Assembly: GCA_000721375.1 (NCBI GenBank)
Contig: JOGW01000020.1
Span: 60,260 to 124,259, forward strand
Direction: 5' to 3'
Source of the DNA: Streptomyces sp. NRRL B-3428
GTDB taxonomy: Bacteria; Actinomycetota; Actinomycetes; Streptomycetales; Streptomycetaceae
DNA: 64,000 nt
Part shown: one piece after another, positions 18,680-31,232 of the stretch
How positions within the stretch are numbered: the stretch's first letter is position 1
Layout: each line of letters opens with the position of its first letter
The notes under the pieces: model-generated
What the model saw: the letters and a program-made list of their open reading frames with translations, nothing else
The model's database searches: none
Told to the model about the DNA's origin: nothing
Position numbers and translations under genes: made by a program

Positions 18680-18790
18680 CCTTGCGGAGGCCGGCGATCC
18701 TTGCGGAGGCCGGCGATCCTTGCGGAGGGCCGGCGATCCTTGCGGAGGGCCGGCCGGCACCTGCGTACGCCGGTCAGGACTTGCGTACGC
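18680..18790. repeat. Tandem short repeats between binding-protein and ATPase genes
   Basis: Four copies of a 19-20-nt unit CCTTGCGGAGGCCGGCGAT (18680-18757; the last two copies have one extra G) are followed by two copies of a ~20-nt unit containing TTGCGTACGCCGGTCAG (from ~18761). The second unit also matches the end of the binding-protein gene itself, so the array grew from the 3' coding edge. The C/G-rich units can pair with each other. Confidence 0.8.
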
Positions 18791-18793
18791 CGG

Positions 18794-19813
18794 TCAGTAC
18801 TTGCGACTGGGGAGCGCGTCCTTGGCCTGGTCCTGCAGGAAGTCGCTCTCCTTGGTCTTGATCCAGCGCTCGACCTTCTCGCCGTTCTTGACCTGCTGCA
18901 CGACCTCCATCAGCTGGGGGCCGAGCAGCGGGTTGCACTCGACGATGCCGTTGATCTTGCCTTCGGACATCGCCACGAAGCCGTCCTTCACGCCGTCGAC
19001 CGTGACGATCAGGATGTCCTTGCCCGGCTTCTTGCCGGCCGCCTCGATGGCCTGGATCGCGCCGATGCCCATGTCGTCGTTGTGCGCGAACAGCACGTCG
19101 ATGTCCGGGTTGGACTGCAGGAAGGCCGCCATGACCTGCTTGCCGCCGGCACGGGTGAACTCACCGGTCTGGCTGACGACGATCTTCCAGTCGTCCTTGT
19201 GCTCCGCGTCCATGACTTCCTTGAAGCCCTTGGCGCGCTCGATCGCCGGGGCGGCGCCGGTCGTGCCCTCCAACTGCGCGATCTTCACGGGGCCCTTGTG
19301 GCCGGCCTTCTCGAGGACCTGCTCAAGGACCTTGGCCGCGCGCCGGCCCTCGTCGGTGAAGTCCGAGCCGACCAGGGTCACGAACAGGGACTCGTCCGAA
19401 GTCTCCACCGAGCGGTCGGTGAGGACGACCGGGATGTTCTTGGCCTTGGCCTCCTTCAGGACCGCGTCCCAGCCGGTGACGACCACCGGCGAGAAGGCTA
19501 TGACGTCCACCTTCTGGGCGATGAAGCTGCGGATCGCGGAGATCTGGTTCTCCTGCTTCTGCTGCGCGTCCGAGAACTTGAGGGTGTAACCCGCCTCCTG
19601 GGCCGCGGACTTCACCGAGTCGGTGTTGGCGCTGCGCCACCCGCTCTCCGAGCCGACCTGCGAGAAGCCGAGGGTCAGCTTCTTGCCACCACCCCCGCCA
19701 CTGCCGCTTCCGCCGGAACTCGACGACCCCTCGTCCTTCTTGGCGCACGCCGCCAGGGCGCCCGCGGACGCCACGCCGACTGCCGCGGTGAGGAACTTGC
19801 GTCGGTTGAGCAT
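18794..19813 (-). CDS. ytfQ: Sugar ABC transporter substrate-binding lipoprotein, YtfQ-like
   Basis: 339 aa from the ATG at 19813 (GGGAG 6 nt upstream). Tat/Sec lipoprotein signal NRRKFLTAAVGVASAGALAAC with lipid Cys near 22, then a Ser/Gly-rich spacer and a periplasmic-binding-protein type 1 fold. Recognisable parts: LGFSQVGSESGWRSANT, LTDRSVETSDESLFVT, QLEGTTGAAPAIERAKGF and FAHNDDMGIGAIQAIE, all characteristic of YtfQ. Captures a furanose sugar for the YtfR/T-YjfF permease. First gene of the operon; a palindrome lies at 19867-19884. Confidence 0.92.
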   Translation of the reverse strand: MLNRRKFLTAAVGVASAGALAACAKKDEGSSSSGGSGSGGGGGKKLTLGFSQVGSESGWRSANTDSVKSAAQEAGYTLKFSDAQQKQENQISAIRSFIAQKVDVIAFSPVVVTGWDAVLKEAKAKNIPVVLTDRSVETSDESLFVTLVGSDFTDEGRRAAKVLEQVLEKAGHKGPVKIAQLEGTTGAAPAIERAKGFKEVMDAEHKDDWKIVVSQTGEFTRAGGKQVMAAFLQSNPDIDVLFAHNDDMGIGAIQAIEAAGKKPGKDILIVTVDGVKDGFVAMSEGKINGIVECNPLLGPQLMEVVQQVKNGEKVERWIKTKESDFLQDQAKDALPSRKY

Positions 19814-19866
19814 GAGTTTCTCCCTGTTTGCCGGGCAGACTGCACGATGTCCAGCCTGCCGATCAT

Positions 19867-19884
19867 TGTTCGAGATATCGATCA
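19867..19884. promoter_or_regulatory. Palindromic operator candidate upstream of the ytfQ-like gene
   Basis: TGTTCGAGATATCGATCA, an imperfect palindrome (7 of 9 pairs), 54 nt before the start codon. It resembles the xlnA upstream site at 10617-10634. Confidence 0.45.
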
Positions 19885-19952
19885 AAACGGTGGGACGAGA
19901 ACAACAGGTGGTGCGTGGGACAGGAACGGCGGTGGTGCGTCGGGTGCCCGCG

Positions 19953-20999
19953 TCAGGCGCCGGCTGCGGCCTGGCCGGGCACGTACGGGAAGGTGCTGGC
20001 GCGGACGACCAGTTGGGGCTCGATGGCGATCCGCGGTGTCGCGGGCAGGTCCCGCCCCTCGATCAGATCGAGGAGCGTGGCGATGCTCTGCCGGCCCACC
20101 GCCGGGAAGTCCTGGCGGACCGTGGTGAGCGGAGGAGCGAAGAACTCCGACTCCGGGATGTCGTCGAAGCCGACCACCGCCACGTCCTGGGGCGTGCGCA
20201 CACCCGCTTCGCGCAGGGCCCGCAACACCCCCAGGGCCATCTGGTCGTTGGCGACGAAGACCGCGGTCAGCCCCCGGCCCACCCAGCCGGCCAGCTCCTG
20301 GCCCGCACGGTAGCCCGACAGTGGACTCCAGTCCCCGCGCAGCATCAACGGCGGCTCGACGCCCGCCGCTTGGAGTGTGGCACGCCAGCCGTCGGCCCGG
20401 TCGACGGACTCCTGCCAGTCCTCGGGACCGGCGACGTGCCAGACGTTGCGGTGGCCCGCCGCCAGCAGGTGGCCCGTCGCCAGGCAGGCGCCCATGCGCT
20501 GGTCCACGTTGACACCGGGGATGCCGAGGCCGGGTCCGCTGCCCACGCTCACCACCGGGAACGGGTAACGGAGTTCAGCCAGGGCCTCCACCGCGGAGCG
20601 CTGCGGGGCGATGGCCACCACCCCCTCCACTCCCCCCTCGCTGAGGTGGTCGAGTGCCTCGGACAGCTTGTCGACCGTCACCTTGCGCAAGCTGACGGTG
20701 GAGACGAGGTAGCCCTCGGCGCGCGCCGCCTCCTCGAGCGCGAACAACGTGCTGGCCGGACCGAAGAGGGTGGTGTCGGAGGCGACCACACCCAAAGTGC
20801 GGGTACGCCGGGTGGCCAGGGCCCGTGCGGAGGAGTTGCGGCGGTAGCCCATCTCCCCGATCGCGTGCAGCACCTTGGCCCGTGTCTCGTCCCGCACGTT
20901 GGGGTGGTTGCCCAGCACACGGGAGACGGTCTGATGAGACACACCGGCCTGTCGTGCGACATCGGCCATGGTGGGCGGCCGCAGGGGTGCTTGTGTCAC
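19953..20999 (-). CDS. LacI family transcriptional repressor
   Basis: 348 aa: HTH at residues 10-33 (TMADVARQAGVSHQTVSRVLG) and a periplasmic-binding-like core to the end, with VVGFDDIPESEFFAPPLTTVRQ. The GTG at 20999 has AGGAGGT upstream, which decides the start. It precedes the ABC operon in the same direction (140 nt gap) and probably controls it. A lac-operator-like palindrome 40 nt upstream suggests autoregulation. Ligand is likely a pentose or galactose derivative (inference). Confidence 0.88.
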   Translation of the reverse strand: MTQAPLRPPTMADVARQAGVSHQTVSRVLGNHPNVRDETRAKVLHAIGEMGYRRNSSARALATRRTRTLGVVASDTTLFGPASTLFALEEAARAEGYLVSTVSLRKVTVDKLSEALDHLSEGGVEGVVAIAPQRSAVEALAELRYPFPVVSVGSGPGLGIPGVNVDQRMGACLATGHLLAAGHRNVWHVAGPEDWQESVDRADGWRATLQAAGVEPPLMLRGDWSPLSGYRAGQELAGWVGRGLTAVFVANDQMALGVLRALREAGVRTPQDVAVVGFDDIPESEFFAPPLTTVRQDFPAVGRQSIATLLDLIEGRDLPATPRIAIEPQLVVRASTFPYVPGQAAAGA

Positions 21000-21040
21000 G
21001 GTCGCACCTCCTTGCGCCTCGACTGGTGACTGCGGGGGAC

Positions 21041-21060
21041 ATTGTGAGCGCTAACAATTG
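21041..21060. promoter_or_regulatory. LacI-type operator upstream of the repressor gene
   Basis: ATTGTGAGCGCTAACAATTG, centred on GAGCGCT, very close to the E. coli lac operator form (AATTGTGAGCGCTCACAATT). It lies 42 nt before the LacI-family gene, the expected place for an autoregulatory site. Confidence 0.7.
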
Positions 21061-21404
21061 ACGCCGGTCAAGAGGTCTCACAGCAGGCGGACGTCACGTT
21101 TCCGTAACGCGCCGGAAGCGTGAGGATCATGGCGTGAGCATGCTTCGAACCGGTTCCGCGGAACGCATTGACGCGGTCACGGCTCCGCTCTATTTTCGGC
21201 AACGAAACTCCGAACTCCGTCCGAAATACCGGACGTTGCCTTGCTCCCCCACGTGCCGGAGAAAATCTGCTGCCCGACGGCAACCCTTTGCGGTGTCTGT
21301 GACCACCAGGAGGAAGGAACCGGCGATGACCATGCCTGGCTCCGCTTTCCACCGGTGCACTGCACGCAAGGAGCACACCCCCATGAACCACCCCACGCCC
21401 GGCA

Positions 21405-21485
21405 GACGCCGCGGACGTCAACGGCTGCTCCACTGCGGACGGCACACGGATCCAGCAGTGGACGGACCAGAACACCGCCGAGCAG
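21405..21485 (+). pseudogene. Relic of a CBM13 (ricin-type) carbohydrate-binding module
   Basis: One frame reads DAADVNGCSTADGTRIQQW followed by TDQNTAEQ, a recognisable QxW repeat of ricin B/CBM13, but flanking sequence is out of frame and has stops. Downstream, a WAFKLGVNEDGRG stretch may belong to the same lost enzyme. The 836-nt gap 21061-21896 contains no intact gene that I can support, only this relic and operator-like palindromes. Confidence 0.5.
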
Positions 21486-21731
21486 CCGACCGACAGCTCC
21501 CCCCTCCCGGGAGTGGAAGATCCAGGACGTGGAAGCCGGTGAAGTCGACCGCCACCACGGACACGGAAACGGCCCCGGTCCGTACGGCTGGAAGAGGTGC
21601 CGGCCGCGAGGTAAGGCCGGGCCGGTGACATAACCGCCGCCCACCACCTGGGCGTTCAAGCTCGGCGTCAACGAGGACGGACGCGGCGCGGACGAGCGAC
21701 TGGCGATCGACCTGATGGCGGTATGCCGTTC

Positions 21732-21747
21732 ATCGAATCGCTTCGAT
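21732..21747. promoter_or_regulatory. LacI-like operator candidate, distal site before GH74
   Basis: ATCGAA-TCGC-TTCGAT, perfect 6-bp arms. Related to the site at 21791-21811, with ~65 nt spacing between them. Confidence 0.4.
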
Positions 21748-21790
21748 AACTGACGGCCCATTGCCTGCACTTTGCGGTGCTCGCTAACGT

Positions 21791-21811
21791 CGCTTCGAAT
21801 CGAAGCGCTTC
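21791..21811. promoter_or_regulatory. LacI-like operator candidate, proximal site before GH74
   Basis: Overlapping palindromes CGCTTCGAATCGAAGCG (21791-21807) and GAAGCGCTTC (21802-21811). The GAAGCGCTTC core recurs just before the GH36 gene at 25485-25494. It sits 86 nt ahead of the GH74 start. Confidence 0.5.
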
Positions 21812-21896
21812 AACGCGTGTCTTCTCGAGCCTCACCTTCGATCGGTCTCGATCGATTGCATCCCGCCATGAGCCGCTCCAGAAAGGCAGGATCCTC

Positions 21897-24251
21897 ATGT
21901 CTCCTACACCGCACCTGTCACGGCGAGGCCTGATCGCCGCCGGCGCCGCCACGGCCGCCGTACCGGTGCTCGCACCGGGCACCGCATCCGCGCAGGCACC
22001 CGTACCTGCGCCCGCAAAACCCGGACGCGCTCCGTACGTCTTCCGCAACGCGGAGATAGTCGGCGGCGGCTTCGTCACCGGCATCGTCTTCAACCAGAGC
22101 GAGCCCGGCCTGGTGTACGCCCGCACCGACATCGGCGGCGCCTACCGCCTCGATCCACGATCCCGCCGGTGGATTCCCCTCACGGACTGGATCGGCTGGG
22201 AGTCCTACGGCCAGACCGGCATCATCAGCGTCGCCACCGACGCCGCCGATCCCGACCGGGTCTACCTGGCGGCGGGCACCTACACCCTCCCCGACTGGGA
22301 TCCCGGCATGGCCGCGATCCTCCGCTCGACCGACCGCGGCCGCACCTGGAAGACCACTCCCCTGCCATTCCGCCTCGGCGGCAACATGCCCGGCCGGGGC
22401 ATCGGCGAACGGCTGGTGGTCGACCCCAACCGCAACAAGATCCTCTACTTGGGAGTGCGCGGCGGCCACGGGCTGTGGCGCAGCACCGACCACGGCAAGA
22501 CCTTCGCGCAGGTGGAGAACTTCCCCAACGTCGGCAACTTCTTGCCCGATCCCTCCGACCCCGACGGTTACAACGGCGACAACCTCGGTGTGCTGCAGGT
22601 CGTCTTCGACCAGCGCACCGGCAGACCCGGCAGGGCCACCAGGACGCTGTACGTCACCGTCGCCGACAAGGAGAACATCCTCTACCGGTCGACCGACGCG
22701 GGTACGACCTGGGAGCGCGTCCCCGGTCAGCCCACCGGCTACCTCCCGCACCACGCGGTACTCGACCACGAGGGCGGCTTCCTGTACCTGGCGACCAGCG
22801 ACACCGCCGGGCCGTACGACGGCTCGAAAGGCGATGTGTGGAAGCTGGACACCGCCGACGGCACCTGGACCCGCATCAGCCCGGTCCCGTCCACCAGCGC
22901 GGACAACACCTACGGCTACAGCGGCCTGACCATCGACCGGCAGAACCCGGCCACGCTGATGGTGTCCACGCAGGTCAACTGGCACCCCGACTGCATCCTG
23001 TTCCGCTCCACCGACGGCGGTGCGAGCTGAACCCGGGCATGGGACTACACCACGTATCCCGAGCGTGAACTCCGTTACGACATGGACATCTCCGACGCAC
23101 CGTGGCTGACGTGGAACGCCAAGGCGGAGCTGCCGGTCATCGCGCCGAAACTCGGCTGGATGATGGAGTCCGTCCAGATCGACCCCTTCGACTCCGACCA
23201 CTTCATGTACGGCACCGGCGCGACGATCTATGGCGCCGACAACCTGACCGACTGGGACAGCGGCGGGAAGGTGCATCTGTCCGTACGGGCACAGGGGTTG
23301 GAGGAGACCGCCGTGCTGTGTCTGATCAGCCCGCCCGCCGGCCGGGCCCACCTCTTCTCCGGCCTCGGCGATGTCGGCGGCTTCAGGCACACGGACCTCG
23401 GCAGGGCGCCGAAGATGTACGACAGCCCGACCTTCGGCGGCACCCCCGCACTGGACTTCGCGGAGCTCGCACCCCACACCCTCGTACGGGTCGGCCATCC
23501 CACCAGCGGCTGGACCCAGCACTTCGCCATCTCCACGGACGGCGGCGACACTTGGACCCCCTCGGGCAGTGAACCGCCCGGCCTCACCGGTCCCGGCGCG
23601 GAGGACCAGGCCGTCGCGATCAGCGCGGACGGCAGACGGATCGTATGGGCGCCGGCCGGTGCGCCGGTGAGCTGGTCCGACGACCACGGCAGGACCTGGA
23701 CGGCCTCGGAGGGTCTGCCGCCCGGCGCCCCCGTGCGCGCCGACCGCGTGGATCCGGGGACGTTCTACGCGTACGGGTCCGGCGTCTTCTACGTCAGCGA
23801 GGACGGCGGCGAGAGCTTCAAGGCGACGGCGGCCACGGGGCTGCCCGTCGCGGGCAACGTCCGCTTCAAACCGGTCCCGGGGCACAGGGGCGACATCTGG
23901 CTGGCCGGCGGCACCGGCAAGCCCGCCACCCCCACGCCCTACGGGATGTGGCGGTCGACCGACGCCGGGCGGTCGTTCCAGCGGTTCGAGGCAGTGGACG
24001 AGGGGGACGCCGTCGGCTTCGGCAAGGCGGCGCCCGGTGGCACGTATCCCGCCGTATACACCAGTTCCAAGATCGGCGGGGTGCGCGGCATCTTCCGCTC
24101 CGACGACGCGGGCCGCACCTGGGTGCGCATCAACGACGACCGGCACCAGTACGCGTGGACCGGCAACACCCTCACCGGAGACCCCCGGATCTTCGGGCGC
24201 GTGTACTTCGGCACCAACGGGCGCGGAGTCATCTACGGCGATCCGACGTAA
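21897..24251 (+). pseudogene. Secreted GH74 xyloglucanase gene interrupted by one in-frame TGA
   Basis: 785 codons. Twin-Arg signal (SRRGLIAAGAATAAVPVLAPG) is followed by two seven-bladed propellers with BNR-type repeats (RSTDRGRTWK, RSTDAGTTWE and others). The N-terminal catalytic Asp lies in YARTDIGGAY and the C-terminal one in FSGLGDVGGF. At 23028-23030 a TGA stands where the repeat motif RSTDGGAS-W-T demands TGG; the frame is otherwise continuous on both sides. The upstream half alone lacks the second catalytic Asp, so it would be inactive. Either a recent nonsense mutation, a sequencing error or low readthrough. Flanked by two operator candidates. Confidence 0.88.
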
Positions 24252-24294
24252 CGAGCCACGGACAAGACAAGGTACGGACAAGCCACGGACAACG

Positions 24295-24333
24295 CGATGG
24301 CACCGCCCCGGCGAGCGGGGTGGGGCCATCGCG
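24295..24333. terminator. Hairpin terminator between GH74 and esterase genes
   Basis: GCGATGGCACCGCCCC pairs with GGGGTGGGGCCATCGC (two mismatches) around a short loop, between convergent genes. Confidence 0.7.
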
Positions 24334-24345
24334 CGCGGGCAGGGC

Positions 24346-25329
24346 TCACTGTCCGGGTGTGAGTCCTCGGGCGGCCAGCCAGTCGAGTTGCGCGGGAGGG
24401 TTGGAGCCGTATCCGCCGCCGTGGTCGGCGAAGGGCCAGACGGTCATGGTGCGGTCCTGGCCCGCGTAGTGGTTGAAGGCGGCGTAGACCGTGGAGGCGG
24501 GGCAGATCGGGTCCATCAGGGCGACGCTGAACAGGGCGGGTGCGGTGGCCCGTTGGGCGAAGTGGACACCGTCGAAGTAGTCGAGGGTGCCGAGGGCCGG
24601 TTCGACCCGATGACGGCTGTGCCAGCGCAGGTAGTTGACGATTTCCGGGTAGGGGCCCTCGCCGGCTATCTGCACGGCGCGGCGGAAGTGGCACAGGAAG
24701 GGCACGTCGGGCATGACCGCCGCCACCTTGTCCCGCAGGAGACCCGCGACGGCCAGGGCGAGCCCGCCACCCTGGCTGCCGCCCGCGACGATGACGCGGT
24801 CGGCGTCGAGGCCGGGCAGTTCCGCGACAGCGTCCACCGCGCGTACGCAGTCGGTCATCAGACGCCGGTAGTAGTAGTTCTCGGGCGAGTCGATGCCGCG
24901 GGTCATGAAGCCGCCGGACCACTGGGTGCCGGCGCCTTGGGTACGGTCCGGGGTGTCGTGGCCCTGGCCGCGGCTGTCGACGACGAGCTGGGCATAGCCG
25001 GCGGCCGACCAAAGGAGGTGCTCGGTGGGCAGGCCGCGGCCGCCGCTGTAGCCGATGTAGGTGACGACGACGGGCAGTTGGCCCTCGGCATCGCGCGGCC
25101 GGATGAGCCAGGCCGCGACCGGTTCGCCGTTCCAGCCGGGGAAGCGTACGTCGTCGACGTCCACGGTGCGCAGCCGGAAACGGTCGGTGACGCGCTCGGC
25201 CTTCACCGCCCCGCCCTGCGCGCGGGCGTCGTCGAGGGTGTGCTGCCAGAAGGTGTCGAAATCGAGCGGGGCGGCCGACTCCGGCCGGTAGTCGACGAGT
25301 TCGTCGAGTGCGAGGTCGGTCAGGGGCAT
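24346..25329 (-). CDS. Acetyl xylan esterase / cephalosporin-C deacetylase family (AXE1)
   Basis: 327 aa alpha/beta hydrolase. Nucleophile Ser is in GGSQGGGLAL, the Asp in LMDPICPASTVYAA and the His in FADHGGG; also the oxyanion-region GYSGGRG and RGQGHDTPD. No signal peptide, so it acts in the cytosol, removing acetyl groups from imported xylo-oligosaccharides. The ATG at 25329 has AAGGA in place; in-frame ATGs further upstream lack one. Divergent from the GH36 gene. A second, decayed copy of this family lies at 35759. Confidence 0.9.
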   Translation of the reverse strand: MPLTDLALDELVDYRPESAAPLDFDTFWQHTLDDARAQGGAVKAERVTDRFRLRTVDVDDVRFPGWNGEPVAAWLIRPRDAEGQLPVVVTYIGYSGGRGLPTEHLLWSAAGYAQLVVDSRGQGHDTPDRTQGAGTQWSGGFMTRGIDSPENYYYRRLMTDCVRAVDAVAELPGLDADRVIVAGGSQGGGLALAVAGLLRDKVAAVMPDVPFLCHFRRAVQIAGEGPYPEIVNYLRWHSRHRVEPALGTLDYFDGVHFAQRATAPALFSVALMDPICPASTVYAAFNHYAGQDRTMTVWPFADHGGGYGSNPPAQLDWLAARGLTPGQ

Positions 25330-25484
25330 GAGGCTTCCTTCGGAGAGATTGTCGAAGCGCATCGACGCTGCCATCGCGCATACGTGGCTGTCAATCACGC
25401 AGCTAGAAGCAGATCTGCTCGACCTTGAGGTCCACAAGACCCTTGATGTGCGCGAAAGTTGTCCGTTAGGTTCCTAGAGGATGT

Positions 25485-25494
25485 GAAGCGCTTC
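25485..25494. promoter_or_regulatory. GAAGCGCTTC operator candidate before the GH36 gene
   Basis: Perfect 10-bp palindrome within GTGAAGCGCTTCGAC, 19 nt before the GH36 start, so binding would block initiation. Same core as at 21802-21811. Confidence 0.5.
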
Positions 25495-25513
25495 GACACC
25501 GTGAGAGGACACC

Positions 25514-27691
25514 ATGGGCAACGGACAGCGGAGCTTCACCTGGGGCCACGCAGCCCTCCTGGTCGACTTCACCGTCGGTGACGACGGCGGCATCCGTCTG
25601 AGGCATCTCGCAGGGCCCGCAGCGGCGGGTGACGGTCCCGGCCCGTCCCTGCCCCTGGTGGAGGTGACGGCCACGGGACACGGGCGCGGCTGGTCGGGCA
25701 GCCGCCTGATCGGTACGGCTCTCGGGGAACGACTGCGCCACCAGGGCCATCGCAGCGGCCGTGACGGCGACTGGCACACGCTGACCGTGGACCTCCACGA
25801 CCCGCAGACCGGCCTGGCCGCGGAGGTGACGTACCGGTCGCCGGACGGCATCCCCGTACTGCGCAGTGAAGTGACCCTGCGCAATACGGGGACGTCCACG
25901 CTGCACCTGGAGTCGGTCAGCTCGCTCGTCCTCGGCAGCCTCACGCCGCCGGATCCGGCGGCCCTCGACGTGGCCGACCTCCTGTGGGCGGACAACGACT
26001 GGCTCGCCGAGTGCCGTTGGCAGCGCGCGCCTCTGCGCCGGACCACGCCCGCCGTCAGCGGACGCGCGAAGTACGGGCACGGCAAGGCGGGCTTCGCGCT
26101 GACGGGACGCGGGACCTGGTCGAGCTGCGGGCATCTGCCCATGGGCGGCCTGACGGACCGGGACACGGGCCGCACCTGGATCTGGCAGATCGAGCACAAC
26201 GGCGGCGGCTGGCACTGGGAGTGCCAGGAGCATGACTCGGCTGCGTACGTCGCGCTGTTCGGGCCCACCGACCTCCACCACGGCTGGCGGCATCCCGTGG
26301 AGCCCGGCGGTGTCTTCCGTACGGTCCCCGTGGCCCTTGCTTTCGGTGCCGACGGCGGCCCTGACGCTGCTCACGGTGCCGATGGCGGCCCCGACACGGC
26401 TTTCGCCGCCCTGACCCGCTACCGCCGTGCACACCGCCGCCCGCACACCGACCATCAACGACTCCCCGTGGTCTTCAACGACTACATGAACTGCCTGATG
26501 GGCGACCCCACCACGGAGAAGCTGCTGCCGCTGATCGACGCGGCGGCCGACGCCGGCGCCGAGTACTTCGTGATCGACGCCGGCTGGTACGACGACGGTG
26601 ACGACTGGTGGACCAGCGTCGGCGCCTGGGAGCCGTCCTTGACACGCTTCCCCGGCGAGAAGGGCATCCACGAGGTCCTCGACCGCATCCGCGAGCGCGG
26701 CATGGTGCCCGGCCTGTGGCTGGAGCCCGAAGTCGTCGGCGTGGACAGCCCGTTGGCCGCCTCGCTGCCCGACGAGGCCTTCTTCCGGCGCGAGGGCGTA
26801 CGGGTCGTGGAGGCGGGCCGCCACCATCTCGACCTGCGCCACCCGGCCGCCCGCACCCATCTCGACCGGGTCGTGGACCGCCTGGTCGGCGCGTGGGGCG
26901 TCGGCTACCTCAAACTCGACCACAACATCGACCCCGGCTCCGGCACCAGCGCGCACCTCGGCGAGAGTCCCGGTGCCGGTCTGCTCGGCCACAACCGGGC
27001 ACAGCTCGACTGGCTCGACGGCCTGCTCGACAGATATCCGCATCTTGTCATCGAGAACTGCGCGTCCGGCGGCATGCGCTGGGACCACGCCCTGCTGTCC
27101 CGGCTGCAGCTGCAGTCCACGAGCGACCAGCAGAACCTGCACCATTACGCTCCCATCGCCGCCTCCGCGCCCACCGCCGTCACGCCCGAGCAGGGCGCGG
27201 TGTGGGCCTACCCGCAGCCCGAGGACTCGCCGGACGAGGTCGCCTTCACGATGGCGAGCGCGCTGCTCGGCCGTATCCATCTCTCGGGCCGCCTGCCGGA
27301 ACTGGGCTCCGAGGCCCGCGCGTTGGTCCGCGAGGCAGTCGCCGTATACAAGTCGCTGCGCACCGACCTGCCGGCCGCCGTGCCGTCCTGGCCGCTCGGA
27401 CTGCCTGTCTGGGACGCCCCCTGGCTCGCGCTCGCCCTGCACACCCCCGACACCACATACGTCACGGTGTGGCGGCGCCCGGGCGGCGCACCCATCGTGA
27501 CGCTCCGGCTGCCCGAGCGGGCGGGCGGCGCGGTCCGTGCCGAAGTGCTCTACCCCGCCGGCCGTGAGGCCGGCGCTGTCTGGGACGTTGACAGCTCCGG
27601 CCTCACGGTGACCCTGCCCACGGCGCCCTCAGCGGCGGTGTTCCGCATCACCAGGGAGGCCGGGGACCGTTCGGCAGGGACCAGGGACTGA
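25514..27691 (+). CDS. GH36 alpha-galactosidase
   Basis: 725 aa, normal for GH36 subgroup I. N-terminal beta-sandwich (~1-300), TIM barrel (~310-620) and a C-terminal beta domain. The nucleophile Asp is in GYLKLDHN; ENCASGGMRWDHALL precedes the acid/base region STSDQQN. FVIDAGWYDD and WLEPEVVG are also family signatures. There is no signal peptide, so it is cytosolic and would release galactose from imported galacto-oligosaccharides such as xyloglucan or galactomannan pieces. A small internal duplication (FGADGGPDAAHGADGGPD) lies near residue 280. GAGAGG-type ribosome site. Confidence 0.92.
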   Translation: MGNGQRSFTWGHAALLVDFTVGDDGGIRLRHLAGPAAAGDGPGPSLPLVEVTATGHGRGWSGSRLIGTALGERLRHQGHRSGRDGDWHTLTVDLHDPQTGLAAEVTYRSPDGIPVLRSEVTLRNTGTSTLHLESVSSLVLGSLTPPDPAALDVADLLWADNDWLAECRWQRAPLRRTTPAVSGRAKYGHGKAGFALTGRGTWSSCGHLPMGGLTDRDTGRTWIWQIEHNGGGWHWECQEHDSAAYVALFGPTDLHHGWRHPVEPGGVFRTVPVALAFGADGGPDAAHGADGGPDTAFAALTRYRRAHRRPHTDHQRLPVVFNDYMNCLMGDPTTEKLLPLIDAAADAGAEYFVIDAGWYDDGDDWWTSVGAWEPSLTRFPGEKGIHEVLDRIRERGMVPGLWLEPEVVGVDSPLAASLPDEAFFRREGVRVVEAGRHHLDLRHPAARTHLDRVVDRLVGAWGVGYLKLDHNIDPGSGTSAHLGESPGAGLLGHNRAQLDWLDGLLDRYPHLVIENCASGGMRWDHALLSRLQLQSTSDQQNLHHYAPIAASAPTAVTPEQGAVWAYPQPEDSPDEVAFTMASALLGRIHLSGRLPELGSEARALVREAVAVYKSLRTDLPAAVPSWPLGLPVWDAPWLALALHTPDTTYVTVWRRPGGAPIVTLRLPERAGGAVRAEVLYPAGREAGAVWDVDSSGLTVTLPTAPSAAVFRITREAGDRSAGTRD

Positions 27692-27710
27692 GGCCCCTGG
27701 CTTCGGTTCC

Positions 27711-27755
27711 GGGCGCCCGTGTCTGCCGCGCGAAGGCGGGCAGGCGCGGGCACCC
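27711..27755 (+). terminator. GC-rich hairpin after GH36
   Basis: GGGCGCCCGTGTCTGCC pairs with GGCAGGCGCGGGCACCC allowing G-U pairs, between the convergent GH36 and GH10 genes. Confidence 0.6.
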
Positions 27756-27780
27756 GGCGTTTGTTCAGCCCTTCTTCTAC

Positions 27781-31154
<3,374 letters not shown>

Positions 31155-31232
31155 GGAACTCCTCAAGTGCAATGACGTGTCAGGGGTGGTGAGGGGCAGG
31201 GGTGTTGACGGGCAGGGCGAGGCGGAGCGAGG

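Noticed and set aside
23030..23082. Selenocysteine or other recoding at the GH74 TGA
   Set aside because: Position is structural Trp in a repeat; no SECIS-like element expected or seen; mutation or sequence error is simpler.
25514..27691. Internal GADGGPD duplication in GH36 as a functional module
   Set aside because: Only a nine-residue repeat in a loop; probably neutral slippage.
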